From Pseudomonadota bacterium (GTDB taxonomy: Bacteria > Pseudomonadota > Gammaproteobacteria > Burkholderiales > Rhodocyclaceae): a DNA stretch of 64,000 nt. Within the stretch, counting starts at the first letter, position 1; each line of letters starts with the position of its first letter. The position numbers were made by a program, and so were the translations under genes. A model generated the notes under the pieces. The model saw nothing but the letters and a program-made list of their open reading frames with translations. It made no database searches and had not been told where the DNA came from. Positions 17,631-27,379 of the stretch are shown here, in pieces. Location: assembly GCA_008501585.1 (NCBI GenBank), contig QQUN01000019.1, positions 1 through 64,000 of the forward strand, in the 5' to 3' direction.

Positions 17631-17712
17631 CCCCGCCCTCCGCCGGGCCGTCCCAAGGAGGGCGCGGCCCCCTCGGGGGGCAGCGAACGAATGTGAGCGT
17701 GGGGGCTCCACC
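17631..17712. repeat. G/C-rich intergenic palindromic element in the cobT-cobS gap
   Basis: Within the 171 bases between cobT and cobS is a G/C-rich stretch with GGGCCGTCCC and the nested complementary runs GGCCCCCTCGGGGGGC, followed by AACGAATGTGAGCGTGGGGG. This resembles a conserved intergenic sequence seen in many betaproteobacteria; that recollection is not verified here. It may attenuate transcription between the two cob genes. Confidence 0.35.
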
Positions 17713-17716
17713 CTCG

Positions 17717-18751
17717 TCATGCTTTTCCGCTGACGCCGGCTGACTCGAAGCTGGCCATGTCGTTGAGCATGGCCACGGCCGCCTGCAGCAGCGGCCAGGC
17801 CAGCGCGGCACCGGTGCCTTCGCCCAGGCGCAGGCCGAGGTCGAGCAGCGGTGAGGCGTTGAGGTGGCGCAACTGGGCGGCATGCCCGGCCTCTTCGGAG
17901 CGGTGGGCGAACACGCAGTAGTCGGTGATGGCCGGGGCGATGGCCTGCGCCACGAGCAGGGCGGCGGTGACGATGAAGCCGTCGATCACCAGCAGCATGC
18001 GCTTTTCGGCGGCGCCGAGCATGGCGCCGGCCATCATGGCGATCTCGAAGCCGCCGTATTCGGCCAGTACGGCGAGCGGGTCGGCGGGTCGGCCGCCGCG
18101 GGCCAGCGCGGCGCCGAGCAGGGCCTGTTTGCGGTCCAGGCCGGCGTCGTCCAGCCCGGTGCCACGGCCGACCACCTGCGGTAGCGGCACGCCGGTAATG
18201 GCGTGGGTGATGAGCGAGGCCGAGGCGGTGTTGCCGATGCCCATCTCGCCAAAGCCGACCGCATTGCCGCCGCGCTCGGCGATGCGGTGCGTCAGCTCAC
18301 GGCCAAAGCGCAGCGCCTTGTCGCACTGGGCGGACGTCATCGCCGCTTGCTCGATGTAGTTGGCAGTGCCGGGGGCGATCTTGCCGTTGATCAGCCCTTC
18401 GCGCGGGCCAAAGTCGTGGGCCACGCCGGCGTCGACGATGCGCAGGCCGAGGCGCATCTGGCGGGCGAAGACGTTGATGGCGGCGCCCCCGGCGAGGAAG
18501 TTCTCGACCATCTGCCAGGTGACATCCTGCGGATAGGCCGACACGCCGGCGCGGGCAGCGCCATGGTCACCGGCGAAGACGAGGATCTGCGGCTGGCTCA
18601 GCGCGGGGCTGAGCGTCTGCTGGATGCGGCCGATCTGCAGGGCCAGCAGTTCGATGCGGCCGAGGGCGCCGGGCGGCTTGGTCTTGCCGTCGATCTTGGC
18701 TTGCAGTGCGTCGACGAGCGTCGCGTCGAGCGGGGAGATGGCGTAGGACAT
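17717..18751 (-). CDS. cobT: Nicotinate-nucleotide:dimethylbenzimidazole phosphoribosyltransferase
   Basis: A 344-residue enzyme that makes alpha-ribazole 5'-phosphate from nicotinate mononucleotide and dimethylbenzimidazole. Recognised features are [64 protein letters not shown] and, near the C-terminus, HRSEEAGH. The MSYAISPLD start is favoured by family length; an upstream in-frame ATG at 18766 is possible, and neither has a clear ribosome binding site. It sits 49 bases after cobU in the same leftward transcript. Confidence 0.93.
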   Translation of the reverse strand: MSYAISPLDATLVDALQAKIDGKTKPPGALGRIELLALQIGRIQQTLSPALSQPQILVFAGDHGAARAGVSAYPQDVTWQMVENFLAGGAAINVFARQMRLGLRIVDAGVAHDFGPREGLINGKIAPGTANYIEQAAMTSAQCDKALRFGRELTHRIAERGGNAVGFGEMGIGNTASASLITHAITGVPLPQVVGRGTGLDDAGLDRKQALLGAALARGGRPADPLAVLAEYGGFEIAMMAGAMLGAAEKRMLLVIDGFIVTAALLVAQAIAPAITDYCVFAHRSEEAGHAAQLRHLNASPLLDLGLRLGEGTGAALAWPLLQAAVAMLNDMASFESAGVSGKA

Positions 18752-18800
18752 ATGGGCAGGGTCCATCGAAAGTCGGGCGGATGGTAGCACGCGGGCCGGC

Positions 18801-19358
18801 TCAGGCCGGCGGGGCCTTGAGCGTCAGCGGCAGGCCGGCGGCGACGAAAGTGACCCGCTCGCACACCGCGGCGACGGACTGGTTGAGGCGGCCCGCTTCG
18901 TCGCGGAACAGCCGGCCCAGCGGCGAGTCGGGCACCAGGCCGAGGCCGACCTCATTGGCCACCAGCAGCGTCGTGCCGGGCAGGGTGGGCAAGGTCGCCA
19001 GCAGGGCGGCGTGCTCGCGCTGCCAGCCTGGCAGGGCGTTGGCGTCGTGTGGGGCGCGCAGGTCGGCGGCGTCGGCCATCAGCAGGTTCGACAGCCACAA
19101 GGTGAGGCAGTCGACGATCAGGCAGCCGTTGGCCGAGGCGGCGCGCCGCAGGGTGTCGGCCAGTTCGGTGGGGGCCTCGATGGTGTGCCAGTGGCCGGGG
19201 CGGTCGGCGCGGTGGCGGTCGATGCGCGCGGCCATCTCTTCGTCGCCCGCCTCGGCGGTGGCGATGACGGTGACCGGGCCGCCGTGGGCGATGGCGCGCT
19301 GCTCGGCCAGACGGCTCTTGCCCGAGCGGGCGCCGCCGAGGATCAGTTCAGTGGGCAT
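18801..19358 (-). CDS. cobU: Adenosylcobinamide kinase / adenosylcobinamide-phosphate guanylyltransferase
   Basis: A 185-residue bifunctional enzyme that phosphorylates adenosylcobinamide and transfers GMP from GTP. The P-loop is [15 protein letters not shown] at the N-terminus; [13 protein letters not shown] and [24 protein letters not shown] are family hallmarks. The start MPTELILGG is chosen because the P-loop normally lies within ten residues of the N-terminus. It is first in the leftward cob operon and divergent from the riboswitch-controlled btu operon. Confidence 0.92.
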   Translation of the reverse strand: MPTELILGGARSGKSRLAEQRAIAHGGPVTVIATAEAGDEEMAARIDRHRADRPGHWHTIEAPTELADTLRRAASANGCLIVDCLTLWLSNLLMADAADLRAPHDANALPGWQREHAALLATLPTLPGTTLLVANEVGLGLVPDSPLGRLFRDEAGRLNQSVAAVCERVTFVAAGLPLTLKAPPA

Positions 19359-19425
19359 GGTTGGTGCATCGCACAAGCGGGATTAACCGGTGTATTATTG
19401 CCGACTGCCCGCCACTGCGGGCAAA

Positions 19426-19636
19426 CGCATGTTTCAGGTGCCTGCGGATGCCTCCATTCGCGGGATAAACGGGAAACAGGTGCGCGAGGCGCTTCAAGTG
19501 CGTCTGGCAAGGCCTGTGCTGCCCCCGCAACGGTAAGTGGTGACAAGGTGCATCCACCGCCACTGGATCTTCGGATCTGGGAAGGCGATGCCCCCGGCGC
19601 AATCGGCGCCAACCACGAGCCCGGATACCGGCCCGG
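19426..19636 (+). ncRNA. Cobalamin riboswitch
   Basis: The leader holds the classical B12 element: a stem region GTTTCAGGTGCCTGCGG, GGGAAACAGGTG, the B12 box in GCCTGTGCTGCCCCCGCAAC followed by GGTAAG (19511-19537), and the closing CACGAGCCCGGATACCGGCC (19614-19633). It lies on the plus strand upstream of btuB and should repress the btuB-cobA operon when adenosylcobalamin is abundant. TATTAT at 19393-19398 may be the -10 element. No such element faces the leftward cobU operon. Confidence 0.95.
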
Positions 19637-19768
19637 AACTGCACAAGCGGAAGTGCCGCGGGGGGCGGTCACGGGTGCATCACGCCTGTTTCACTCTCTG
19701 TCGGCACTCCATCGTCAAAGCAATTGCATGGCTGGGCGGGGTCGTCCGGCGTGCCAGGGAGTGTTCTC

Positions 19769-21604
19769 GTGGGTCTTCGTCTGTCTGCCGCCGCGCTGGC
19801 GGTGTCGTGTGTTTTTCCCTTGTCTTCGATGGCGGCCGATGCGGTCGGTGATGCGGTGGTGGTGACCGCCACGCGTACCGCGCGCACGGTCGATGATTCG
19901 CTCGCCGCCGTGACCGTCATCACTCAGGCGGATATCGAGCGCCTGCAACCGCGCTCGGTGCCGGACCTGCTGCGCGGTCAGGCGGGTCTGTCGCTGACCA
20001 ACAACGGCGGTCGCGGCAAGCAGACCTCGGTGTTCATGCGCGGCACCGAGTCCGACCACGTGGTGGTGCTGATCGACGGCGTCAAGGTGGGGTCGGCCAC
20101 CTCGGGTTCGGCCGCCTTCCAGGACATGCCGGTCGATATGATCGAGCGCATCGAGATCGTCCGCGGGCCGCGTTCGAGCCTGTACGGCTCCGAGGCCATC
20201 GGCGGTGTGATCCAGATCTTCACCAAGCGCGGCGGCGGCGCGCTCCGCCCCAGCGGCAGTGTCGGCTTCGGCAGCAAGGGCGCACGCAAGGCGACCTTCG
20301 GCCTCGATGGCGGCGGCGACCAGGGCTGGGTGAGCCTGAACCTGTCACATGATGCGACCGACGGCTTCAACTCCTGCCGTGCCGAGGCAGCGGGCAAGGG
20401 GGGCTGTTTCACCAACGAACCCGATCGCGACGGCTACCAGAATCTGTCCGGCTCGGTGCGCGCCGGCTACCGCTTTACCGGCGGTGCCGAGGTCAATGTG
20501 AACTGGATGCGCACGCAGGCGACCTCCGACTTTGACGGTTCGTCCCAGAACGAGAGCGATTCGGTGCAGGAAGTGTTTGGCGGGCGGTTCTCGTTCTCGC
20601 CGCTGGCGGCCTGGAAGATGACGCTTGGCGCCGGTGTCAGCACGGACAACGCCAACAACTACAAGGACGATGTCTTCAAGACCAGCTTCGACACCGAGCG
20701 CACCACGCTGTCCTGGCAGAACGACATCACGCTGGGCGAGAACCACCTGCTCACCTTCGGCCTGGACCACCAGGACGACGAAATCACCAGCACCACCGCC
20801 TACCCGGAAACGTCACGGACCAACGATGGCGTGTTCGCGCTCTACCAGGGGGCGACCGGCCAGCATGACTACCAGGTGAGCCTGCGCAGCGACGATGACG
20901 AGCGTTATGGTCGCCACAACACCGGCGCCATCGCCTGGGGCTACACCGTCTCCGAGGCCTTGCGCCTGACCGCCAGCTACGGCACGGCCTTCAAGGCGCC
21001 GACTTTCAACGAGCTGTACTTCCCGTTTTACGGCAACACCGATCTCGAGCCCGAGCGCTCGCGCACCGTGGAGTTCGGCCTGTCGGGGCGGGGCGGTTGG
21101 GGATACTGGTCGGCCAACCTGTTCCAGACGCATGTGGACGACCTGATCGGCTACGACGCCAGCCTGTTCAAGGCCAACAACATCAGCGAGGCGCGCATTC
21201 GCGGGATCGAGGGCGTGCTCGGCACGCAGCTGGCGCAGTGGGACCTGCGCACCAGCCTGACCCTGCTCGACCCGCGTGACGCATCGGGCGGCGCCAACGA
21301 TGGCAACCTGCTGCCGCGTCGCGCCAAGCAGACCTTGCGTATCGATGCCGATCGTGACTACGGACGCTTCAGTGTCGGCGCCTCGGTGCTGGCGGCCAGC
21401 CACCGTTATGACGAGGTGGCCAACACCAATCGCCTCGGCGGCTACGGGCTAGTCGATCTGCGGGCCGAATACAAGCTTGCCGCCGACTGGCGCCTGCAGG
21501 GCACGATCGGCAACGTGTTCGACCACGAATACGAAACCGCGCGCTTCTACAACCAGGAAGGGCGCAGCGTGTTTGTGACCCTCAAGTACCAACCCAAGCG
21601 CTGA
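19769..21604 (+). CDS. btuB: TonB-dependent vitamin B12 outer-membrane receptor
   Basis: A 611-residue outer-membrane barrel with signal peptide (GLRLSAAALAVSCVFPLSSMAA), a TonB-box-like DAVVVTATRTAR, the plug domain (about 45-150) with VPDLLRGQAGLSLTNNGG, VFMRGTESDHVVVLIDGVKV and ERIEIVRGPRSSLYGSEAIGGVI, then a 22-strand barrel containing FKAPTFNELYFPFYGN. The GTG start is chosen because AGGGAG lies eight bases upstream; an in-frame TTG at 19724 would add 15 residues. It is the first gene after the B12 riboswitch. Its stop overlaps the next ATG (TGATG). Confidence 0.93.
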   Translation: MGLRLSAAALAVSCVFPLSSMAADAVGDAVVVTATRTARTVDDSLAAVTVITQADIERLQPRSVPDLLRGQAGLSLTNNGGRGKQTSVFMRGTESDHVVVLIDGVKVGSATSGSAAFQDMPVDMIERIEIVRGPRSSLYGSEAIGGVIQIFTKRGGGALRPSGSVGFGSKGARKATFGLDGGGDQGWVSLNLSHDATDGFNSCRAEAAGKGGCFTNEPDRDGYQNLSGSVRAGYRFTGGAEVNVNWMRTQATSDFDGSSQNESDSVQEVFGGRFSFSPLAAWKMTLGAGVSTDNANNYKDDVFKTSFDTERTTLSWQNDITLGENHLLTFGLDHQDDEITSTTAYPETSRTNDGVFALYQGATGQHDYQVSLRSDDDERYGRHNTGAIAWGYTVSEALRLTASYGTAFKAPTFNELYFPFYGNTDLEPERSRTVEFGLSGRGGWGYWSANLFQTHVDDLIGYDASLFKANNISEARIRGIEGVLGTQLAQWDLRTSLTLLDPRDASGGANDGNLLPRRAKQTLRIDADRDYGRFSVGASVLAASHRYDEVANTNRLGGYGLVDLRAEYKLAADWRLQGTIGNVFDHEYETARFYNQEGRSVFVTLKYQPKR

Positions 21605-22701
21605 TGCGCGCCCGGACGCTGCCGATGTCGTCAGGCACCGCAACGCCTCCGCGTGCGGCAGCGTCGTTTTCGGGTGACACTAGGGGGACCGTCTCTGCCG
21701 GCGCCTTGCCCCCCGGAATGTTCTTTGCCCGCCGATCCGCCTTCCTGACCCTCGCCGGCCTCCTGCTCGGGAGTGTCGGCGCGTTTCTGCTCGCCTTGCG
21801 CGCGGGCAGCCTGGATGCCGGCTGGGGCGATGTGTTCGCCGTGCTGGGCGGGCAGGTCGACGGCACGCTGGCCGTCGTCATCCGCGAACTGCGCCTGCCG
21901 CGCGCGGTGGCCGCCTTCACCAGCGGCGCCTTGCTGGCGCTGGCCGGTGCGCTGATGCAGGTGCTGTTGCGCAATCCGCTGGCCGATCCCTATGTGCTGG
22001 GCATCTCCGGCGGGGCGGCGGTCGGGGCGTTGTCGGCGATTTTGCTTGGCGCGGCCACCTGGCTGGTGGACGGCGCGGCTTTTGCCGGTGCGGCGCTGGC
22101 CATGCTGGTGGTGTTCGGGCTGTCGCGCGGCGACGGGTCGTGGACCCAGAGCCGCCTCTTGCTTACCGGGGTGATCGTCGCTGCCGGCTGCGGCGCGGTG
22201 GTGGTGTTCATGCTGGTGATGGCCACCGACACGCGGGTGCAGTCGATGCTGTTCTGGCTCACCGGCGATGTCTCCGGCGCGTCGCGGCCGTGGCCGGCGC
22301 TGGCGGTGCTGGTCGTCGGCGTGCTGGCGACGCTGCCGTTCGCGCGCGATCTGAACGTGCTGGCGCGGGGCGAGCTGGGCGCGCGGGCGCTCGGCGTGCG
22401 CACTCGTCGCCTGCGTCTGCTGGTGTATCTGCTGGCCTCGCTGCTGACCGCCACGGCCGTGACCCTGGTCGGGCTGGTGGGGTTTGTCGGGCTGATCGTG
22501 CCGCACCTGGTGCGCCTGGCCACCGGCAACGACCAGCGCATCCTGCTGCCGGCGGCAGCACTGGCCGGCGGCGGCCTGCTGATGCTGGCCGACACCGCAG
22601 CGCGCACGCTGGTGGCGCCCATCCAGCTGCCGGTCGGCGTGCTCACCGCGATGATCGGCGTGCCGGTGTTCCTGTTCCTGCTGGTGCGTCACCCGCGATG
22701 A
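21604..22701 (+). CDS. btuC: Cobalamin ABC transporter permease
   Basis: A 365-residue FecCD/BtuC-type permease with about ten helices. Signatures are LRLPRAVAAFTSGALLALAG, QVLLRNPLADPYVLGISGGAA, LGVRTRRLRLLVYLLASLL and GFVGLIVPHLVRL (the coupling helix region). The first 38 residues are an unusual polar extension; an ATG at 21718 (MFFARRSAFLTL) would give a normal-length protein, so the start is uncertain. It works with BtuD and BtuF to import B12 across the inner membrane. Confidence 0.9.
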   Translation: MRARTLPMSSGTATPPRAAASFSGDTRGTVSAGALPPGMFFARRSAFLTLAGLLLGSVGAFLLALRAGSLDAGWGDVFAVLGGQVDGTLAVVIRELRLPRAVAAFTSGALLALAGALMQVLLRNPLADPYVLGISGGAAVGALSAILLGAATWLVDGAAFAGAALAMLVVFGLSRGDGSWTQSRLLLTGVIVAAGCGAVVVFMLVMATDTRVQSMLFWLTGDVSGASRPWPALAVLVVGVLATLPFARDLNVLARGELGARALGVRTRRLRLLVYLLASLLTATAVTLVGLVGFVGLIVPHLVRLATGNDQRILLPAAALAGGGLLMLADTAARTLVAPIQLPVGVLTAMIGVPVFLFLLVRHPR

Positions 22702-23477
22702 GCGTCACTGCCCAGCCCTTGCTCGAAGCCGACAGCCTGGCGGTGCAGATCGGCGAACGCTGGATCTGCTGCGACCTGTCGCTGCGCCTGATGCCGGGCG
22801 AACGACTGGTGCTGCTCGGCCCCAACGGTGCCGGCAAGACCACCTTGCTGCACACCCTGGCCGGCCTGCGCGAGGCGCAGCGCGGCGAGGTGCGCCTGCA
22901 GGGGCGGCCGCTGGCCGACTGGCCGGGGCGCGAGCTGGCGCAGGTGCGCGGCGTGCAGCCGCAGTCGCAGCCGGACTGGTTTGCCGCCACGGTGATGGAG
23001 ACCGCACTGGTCGGCCGCCATCCGCACCTCGGTCGCTGGGCCTGGGAAAGTGGCGACGATGTGCGTATTGCGCATGAATCATTGATCTGCATGGGTCTCG
23101 ATCACATGGGGACGCGTAATATCCTCACCCTGTCGGGGGGCGAGCGGCAGCGCCTGGCCATTGCCAGCCTGCTGGCGCAGCAGCCAGCGTTGTATCTGCT
23201 CGACGAGCCGCTGTCGCACCTCGACCTGCACTACCAGATGGCGGTACTGGCGCATTTTTCGGCGCTGGCGCGGGCCGGTGCCGGGGTGGTGATGGTGTTG
23301 CACGACCTGAACCTTGCGGCGCGCTTTGCCGACCATGTGGTGCTGCTCGATGGCAGCGGCCGGATGGTCTCCGGCACGGCCGACGCGGTGTTGCAGGCCG
23401 ATGTATTGAGCGCGGCGTTCGGGCATCCGCTGCGTCGTCATGTGATTGAAGGCCAGGTGGCCTTCCTGATTGAATGA
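22698..23477 (+). CDS. btuD: Cobalamin ABC transporter ATPase
   Basis: A 259-residue ABC ATPase with Walker A LGPNGAGKTT, Q-loop region VQPQSQPDWFAATVMET, signature LTLSGGERQRLAIA, Walker B LYLLDEPLSHLD and the switch His in MVLHDLNLA. It belongs to the iron-siderophore/B12 group of importers. The ATG overlaps the btuC stop (ATGA), indicating coupled translation and fixed stoichiometry with the permease. Confidence 0.92.
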   Translation: MSVTAQPLLEADSLAVQIGERWICCDLSLRLMPGERLVLLGPNGAGKTTLLHTLAGLREAQRGEVRLQGRPLADWPGRELAQVRGVQPQSQPDWFAATVMETALVGRHPHLGRWAWESGDDVRIAHESLICMGLDHMGTRNILTLSGGERQRLAIASLLAQQPALYLLDEPLSHLDLHYQMAVLAHFSALARAGAGVVMVLHDLNLAARFADHVVLLDGSGRMVSGTADAVLQADVLSAAFGHPLRRHVIEGQVAFLIE

Positions 23478-23485
23478 GGTTTTTC

Positions 23486-24295
23486 ATGCGTTTTGTGTCG
23501 CGAATGATTGCCGTCTGGCTGCTGGCCATGGCGGCCGTGCAGGCCGCCGAGTGTCCGCGCATCGTCAGCCAGTCGCCGTACCTGACCATGGCCATCGAAT
23601 GGCTGGGGCAGGGGGAGTGCATCGTTGGCGTGTCGCGCTACGACACCTTCAAGCCGGCGCTGCCGCGCACCGGCGGGGTGATGGATCCGGACGCCAAGGC
23701 CATCGCTGCGCTCAAGCCCGAGCTGGTGGTCGGTTCCGACATGGCCAGCGAAGCCGCCTTTGCCGCGGCCGTGCCCAAGGGCGCGACCGGGGTCCGGCTG
23801 GGCGGCTTTGGCACGATGTTCGAGGTCGAGGACATGCTCGAAACGCTGGCGCGGGTGATCCAGTCGCCCGAGGGCGGCAAGGTGTCGGGCTTCCGCCGCG
23901 GCTGGTTTACCCGCGCCAAGAATTCCGGCGCGCGCGGCGAACGGGTGTTGCTGCTCACCGCCTGCTCGGGCACGCCGTATTCCTACGGCCGCAAGCATGT
24001 GCTGGGCGACCTGTTCCACGCCGCCGGGTTCAATGTGGTCGACGCGGATGTGCGGGTGCGCGCGGTACGCGCCGGCGAGGCGGTGGCCGACCTGCCTGCG
24101 CTGATCGCCATGACGCAGCCGGACATCGTGTTCACCTTCAACCGTGCGGCCGAGACCGAATGCAAGGTCGTGCTCGAGGCGAAGGGCTTCAAGCTCATCG
24201 CGCTCGATGGCGACAATTTTCTCAACCCTGGCCATCGCATGATCGACGGCCTCGATGAAGTGACCCGCATCATGCGGGCGCAACGCACCCAATGA
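23486..24295 (+). CDS. btuF: Cobalamin ABC transporter substrate-binding protein (BtuF-like)
   Basis: A 269-residue periplasmic protein with signal peptide FVSRMIAVWLLAMAAVQAA and the two-lobed class III binding-protein fold: CPRIVSQSPYLTMAIEWLG and VGVSRYDTFKPALPRTGG in lobe one, TACSGTPYSYGRKHVLGDL and QPDIVFTFNRAAE in lobe two. It would deliver B12 or cobinamide to BtuCD. The chosen ATG has GAGG seven bases upstream; an earlier ATG (23474) overlaps the btuD stop but lacks a ribosome binding site. Gene identity rests on the operon. Confidence 0.85.
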   Translation: MRFVSRMIAVWLLAMAAVQAAECPRIVSQSPYLTMAIEWLGQGECIVGVSRYDTFKPALPRTGGVMDPDAKAIAALKPELVVGSDMASEAAFAAAVPKGATGVRLGGFGTMFEVEDMLETLARVIQSPEGGKVSGFRRGWFTRAKNSGARGERVLLLTACSGTPYSYGRKHVLGDLFHAAGFNVVDADVRVRAVRAGEAVADLPALIAMTQPDIVFTFNRAAETECKVVLEAKGFKLIALDGDNFLNPGHRMIDGLDEVTRIMRAQRTQ

Positions 24296-24900
24296 CCGAT
24301 ACCCCCGATCGCGACGCGCGACACAACGCCCGGATGGCCCGCAAGAAGGCCGTCGTCGACGAAAAGATCGCCGCGGCCGACACCGCCCGCGGCGTGCTGC
24401 TGGTCAATACCGGCAACGGCAAGGGCAAGTCCAGCGCCGGTTTCGGCCTGGTGGCCCGGGCGCTGGGTCACGGCATGCAGGTGGGGGTGGTGCAGTTCAT
24501 CAAGGGGCGTTCCGACACCGGCGAGGAGGCCTTCTTCCGCCAGCAGCCACGGGTGCAATGGCATGTGATGGGCGACGGCTTCACCTGGGAGACCCAGGAT
24601 CGCGCCCGCGATGTGGCCAGCGCCGAGGCGGCGTGGGCGGTGGCCCGGCAGCTGCTGGAGAACCCGGCGGTCGGCCTGGTGGTGCTCGACGAGCTGAATA
24701 TTGCGCTCAAGTATGGCTATCTGGACGTCAACACCGTGGTGGCCGATCTGCTCGCCCGCCCGGTCGACCAGCATGTGGTGGTCACCGGCCGCGCCGCGCC
24801 GCCCGAGCTGGTGGCTGCCGCCGACACGGTGACCGAGATGGGGCTCACCAAGCACGCCTTTGCCGCTGGCATACAGGCCATGGCCGGCATGGAGTTTTGA
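24292..24900 (+). CDS. cobO: Cob(I)yrinic acid a,c-diamide adenosyltransferase
   Basis: A 202-residue CobO/BtuR/CobA-type ATP:corrinoid adenosyltransferase. The P-loop is LLVNTGNGKGKSSAGFGL, with VQFIKGR, LVVLDELNIALKYGYL and VVTGRAAPPELVAAAD following in the family order. It attaches the 5'-deoxyadenosyl group of ATP to Co(I) corrinoids. The start overlaps the btuF stop by four bases, so uptake and adenosylation are co-expressed under the riboswitch. Confidence 0.95.
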   Translation: MTDTPDRDARHNARMARKKAVVDEKIAAADTARGVLLVNTGNGKGKSSAGFGLVARALGHGMQVGVVQFIKGRSDTGEEAFFRQQPRVQWHVMGDGFTWETQDRARDVASAEAAWAVARQLLENPAVGLVVLDELNIALKYGYLDVNTVVADLLARPVDQHVVVTGRAAPPELVAAADTVTEMGLTKHAFAAGIQAMAGMEF

Positions 24901-24982
24901 GCGCGGCGGGGCGGTTCGGCACACTGGCGCCCGGGGCGCCGGCTCGGCATACTTCCGCCCATTGGGTGAATTCTGGAAACAC

Positions 24983-25768
24983 ATGCGTAAAGTGATCGAC
25001 AATCCGGCGCGGCCCGGCTGGGTGTATCTGGTCGGTGCCGGCCCCGGCGATGCCGAGTTGCTGACCCTCAAGGCGGCGCGGCTGCTGGCCGAGGCCGATG
25101 TGGTGGTGTACGACAATCTCGTCGGCCCGGATGTGCTGGCCCTGCTGCCCGACACCGCCGAGCAGCGCTATGTCGGCAAGAAGGCGGCCGACCACGCCCT
25201 GCCGCAGGAGCAGATCTGTGCCCTGCTGGTGGCGCTGGCGCACGAGGGCAAGCGGGTGGTTCGCCTCAAGGGCGGCGATCCGTACATCTTCGGCCGCGGT
25301 GGCGAGGAGGCCGAGGCGCTGGTCGAGGCCGGCGTGCCCTTTGAGGTGGTTCCGGGCATCACCGCCGCCTCCGGCGTGTCGGCCTACACCGGCATTCCGC
25401 TCACCCACCGTGAACATGTGCAAAGCGTGGTGTTTGCCACCGGCTATGGCAAGGAGGGGGCGATCGATCTCGACTGGCCGGCGCTGGCGCGACCGAACCA
25501 GACGGTGGTGATCTACATGGGCGTCTCGCGCATTGGAGAGATCTGCCGCGAGCTGATCGGCCACGGCCTGTCGCCCGACACCCCCGCGGCCATGGTGCGC
25601 CATGGCACGCTGCCGGCGCAGCGGGTGATCACCGCCACGCTGGCCGACCTGGACGACAAGGCGGCTGCGGCGAACATCAAGCCGCCGGCGCTGATGCTGG
25701 TCGGCACGGTGATTACCCTGGCCGACAAGTTGTCGTGGTTCCAGGGTGCGGCGGCTGATCGCGAGTGA
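24983..25768 (+). CDS. cobA: Uroporphyrinogen-III C-methyltransferase (SUMT)
   Basis: A 261-residue SAM-dependent methylase that methylates uroporphyrinogen III at C2 and C7 to give precorrin-2. Motifs are VYLVGAGPGDAELLTLKAA, VVVYDNLV, RLKGGDPYIFGRGGEE and GITAASGVSAYTGIPLTHR. It is stand-alone, not fused to the oxidase/chelatase of CysG, so the product can feed B12, siroheme or heme d1. It lies 82 bases after cobO and is last in the operon, followed by a terminator hairpin. Confidence 0.93.
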   Translation: MRKVIDNPARPGWVYLVGAGPGDAELLTLKAARLLAEADVVVYDNLVGPDVLALLPDTAEQRYVGKKAADHALPQEQICALLVALAHEGKRVVRLKGGDPYIFGRGGEEAEALVEAGVPFEVVPGITAASGVSAYTGIPLTHREHVQSVVFATGYGKEGAIDLDWPALARPNQTVVIYMGVSRIGEICRELIGHGLSPDTPAAMVRHGTLPAQRVITATLADLDDKAAAANIKPPALMLVGTVITLADKLSWFQGAAADRE

Positions 25769-25792
25769 ATTGCCGCCCACCCCGATGAATGC

Positions 25793-25826
25793 AAAACGTC
25801 CTGTCCGTGCAGGGCGTTTTGTTTTG
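25793..25826. terminator. Bidirectional intrinsic terminator
   Basis: AAAACGTCCTG and CAGGGCGTTTT form a stem around TCCGTG, followed on the plus strand by GTTTT and on the minus strand by a T-run from the AAAA start. It lies between the convergent cobA and urease operons. Confidence 0.8.
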
Positions 25827-25842
25827 GGGCGGCGCGTGGCCT

Positions 25843-26031
25843 TCAGTGCCGGTCCTGCCGGCGCCGGGCCGCACGGCGAGCCAGCGCGACGCCGCCGATC
25901 GCGCTGAGCAGCACGGCGGTGGCCAGCCACTCGGACCAGTGGATCGATTGATCGGCGTGGCCGGGGTGGGCCAGCGCGGGTGCGCAGCCGAGGATGAACA
26001 GGCTGGCGGTGGTGAGCATCGTCTTGAGCAT
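25843..26031 (-). CDS. Small exported membrane protein with HPGH motif, last gene of the urease cluster
   Basis: A 62-residue protein with signal peptide MLKTMLTTASLFILGCAPALA, then HPGHADQSIHW, one membrane helix (about 34-52) and an Arg-rich tail (ARRAARRRQDRH). AGGAGA is well placed before the ATG, 20 bases after ureG, supporting a real gene in the same transcript. The mature N-terminus HPGH recalls the start of HupE/UreJ nickel permeases, but the protein is far too short to be one. A nickel-related role is inference from the His residues and position. Confidence 0.65.
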   Translation of the reverse strand: MLKTMLTTASLFILGCAPALAHPGHADQSIHWSEWLATAVLLSAIGGVALARRAARRRQDRH

Positions 26032-26051
26032 GGCGGTCTCCTGGTGTCGGG

Positions 26052-26684
<633 letters not shown>

Positions 26685-26695
26685 GAGGTCTCGCT

Positions 26696-27379
26696 TCAGG
26701 ATCTGAACAGTCGGGAGTACTGGGTCTCGTGCCGGCAGCTGGCCAGCGCGAGCCCGGGGGTGAAGTTGCTCCAGTCGTCCTCGGAGCAGCTCAGCGCCGC
26801 GTGGGCCAGGGCGGGGATGTCTTCGCCGAGCGTGGCGAGCAGGCGCTGGCCGGCCGACTGGCCGAGCGGTACCACCTTGATCGCCGCCATCACCTGGTTT
26901 TCCAGCCAGGCCCACAGATAAGCGGGCAGCGCTTCGCGGGCGGGAATCCGCCAGGCGCTGGCGGCGGCCGTCCAGGCGGTGGGAAAGGCCGGGGTGTCGA
27001 TGGCGTCGAGCCGCTCGACCCGGCCGGGCACGGCGCGGAAGGCGGGCAGATCGCGCAGCAGGCGCACCAGCGAGTAGCCCATCTGCACGGTCTCGGCGCG
27101 TAGTTCGGCGCTCTCGCGGCTGGCCAGGAAATCGGCGTTGAGCCGCGCCACGGTGGTGTCGTCGCCGGCGGTCCAGGCGGCCAGCAGGCGGGCGGCGAGG
27201 GGGGCTTCGAAGCGTGCCACCGCGCTGTGCATGAGGCCGCCGATCCACGCGCCGGCGCTGGCCTCGTCGGTGACGGTGCCGGCCTCGGCCGCCCATTCCA
27301 GGCCTTGCGAATAGGTGTAGGCACCCACCGGCAGGGTCGGTGAGCTCAGTTGCAGGAGGCGGATGCGGGCGAGGCTCAT
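26696..27379 (-). CDS. ureF: Urease accessory protein UreF
   Basis: A 227-residue all-helical accessory protein that binds UreD and acts with UreG in assembly of the urease nickel centre. It opens with [23 protein letters not shown], the family hallmark, and has [19 protein letters not shown] near the C-terminus with the [13 protein letters not shown] end. Its ATG overlaps the ureE stop by four bases. Length is normal. Confidence 0.95.
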   Translation of the reverse strand: MSLARIRLLQLSSPTLPVGAYTYSQGLEWAAEAGTVTDEASAGAWIGGLMHSAVARFEAPLAARLLAAWTAGDDTTVARLNADFLASRESAELRAETVQMGYSLVRLLRDLPAFRAVPGRVERLDAIDTPAFPTAWTAAASAWRIPAREALPAYLWAWLENQVMAAIKVVPLGQSAGQRLLATLGEDIPALAHAALSCSEDDWSNFTPGLALASCRHETQYSRLFRS

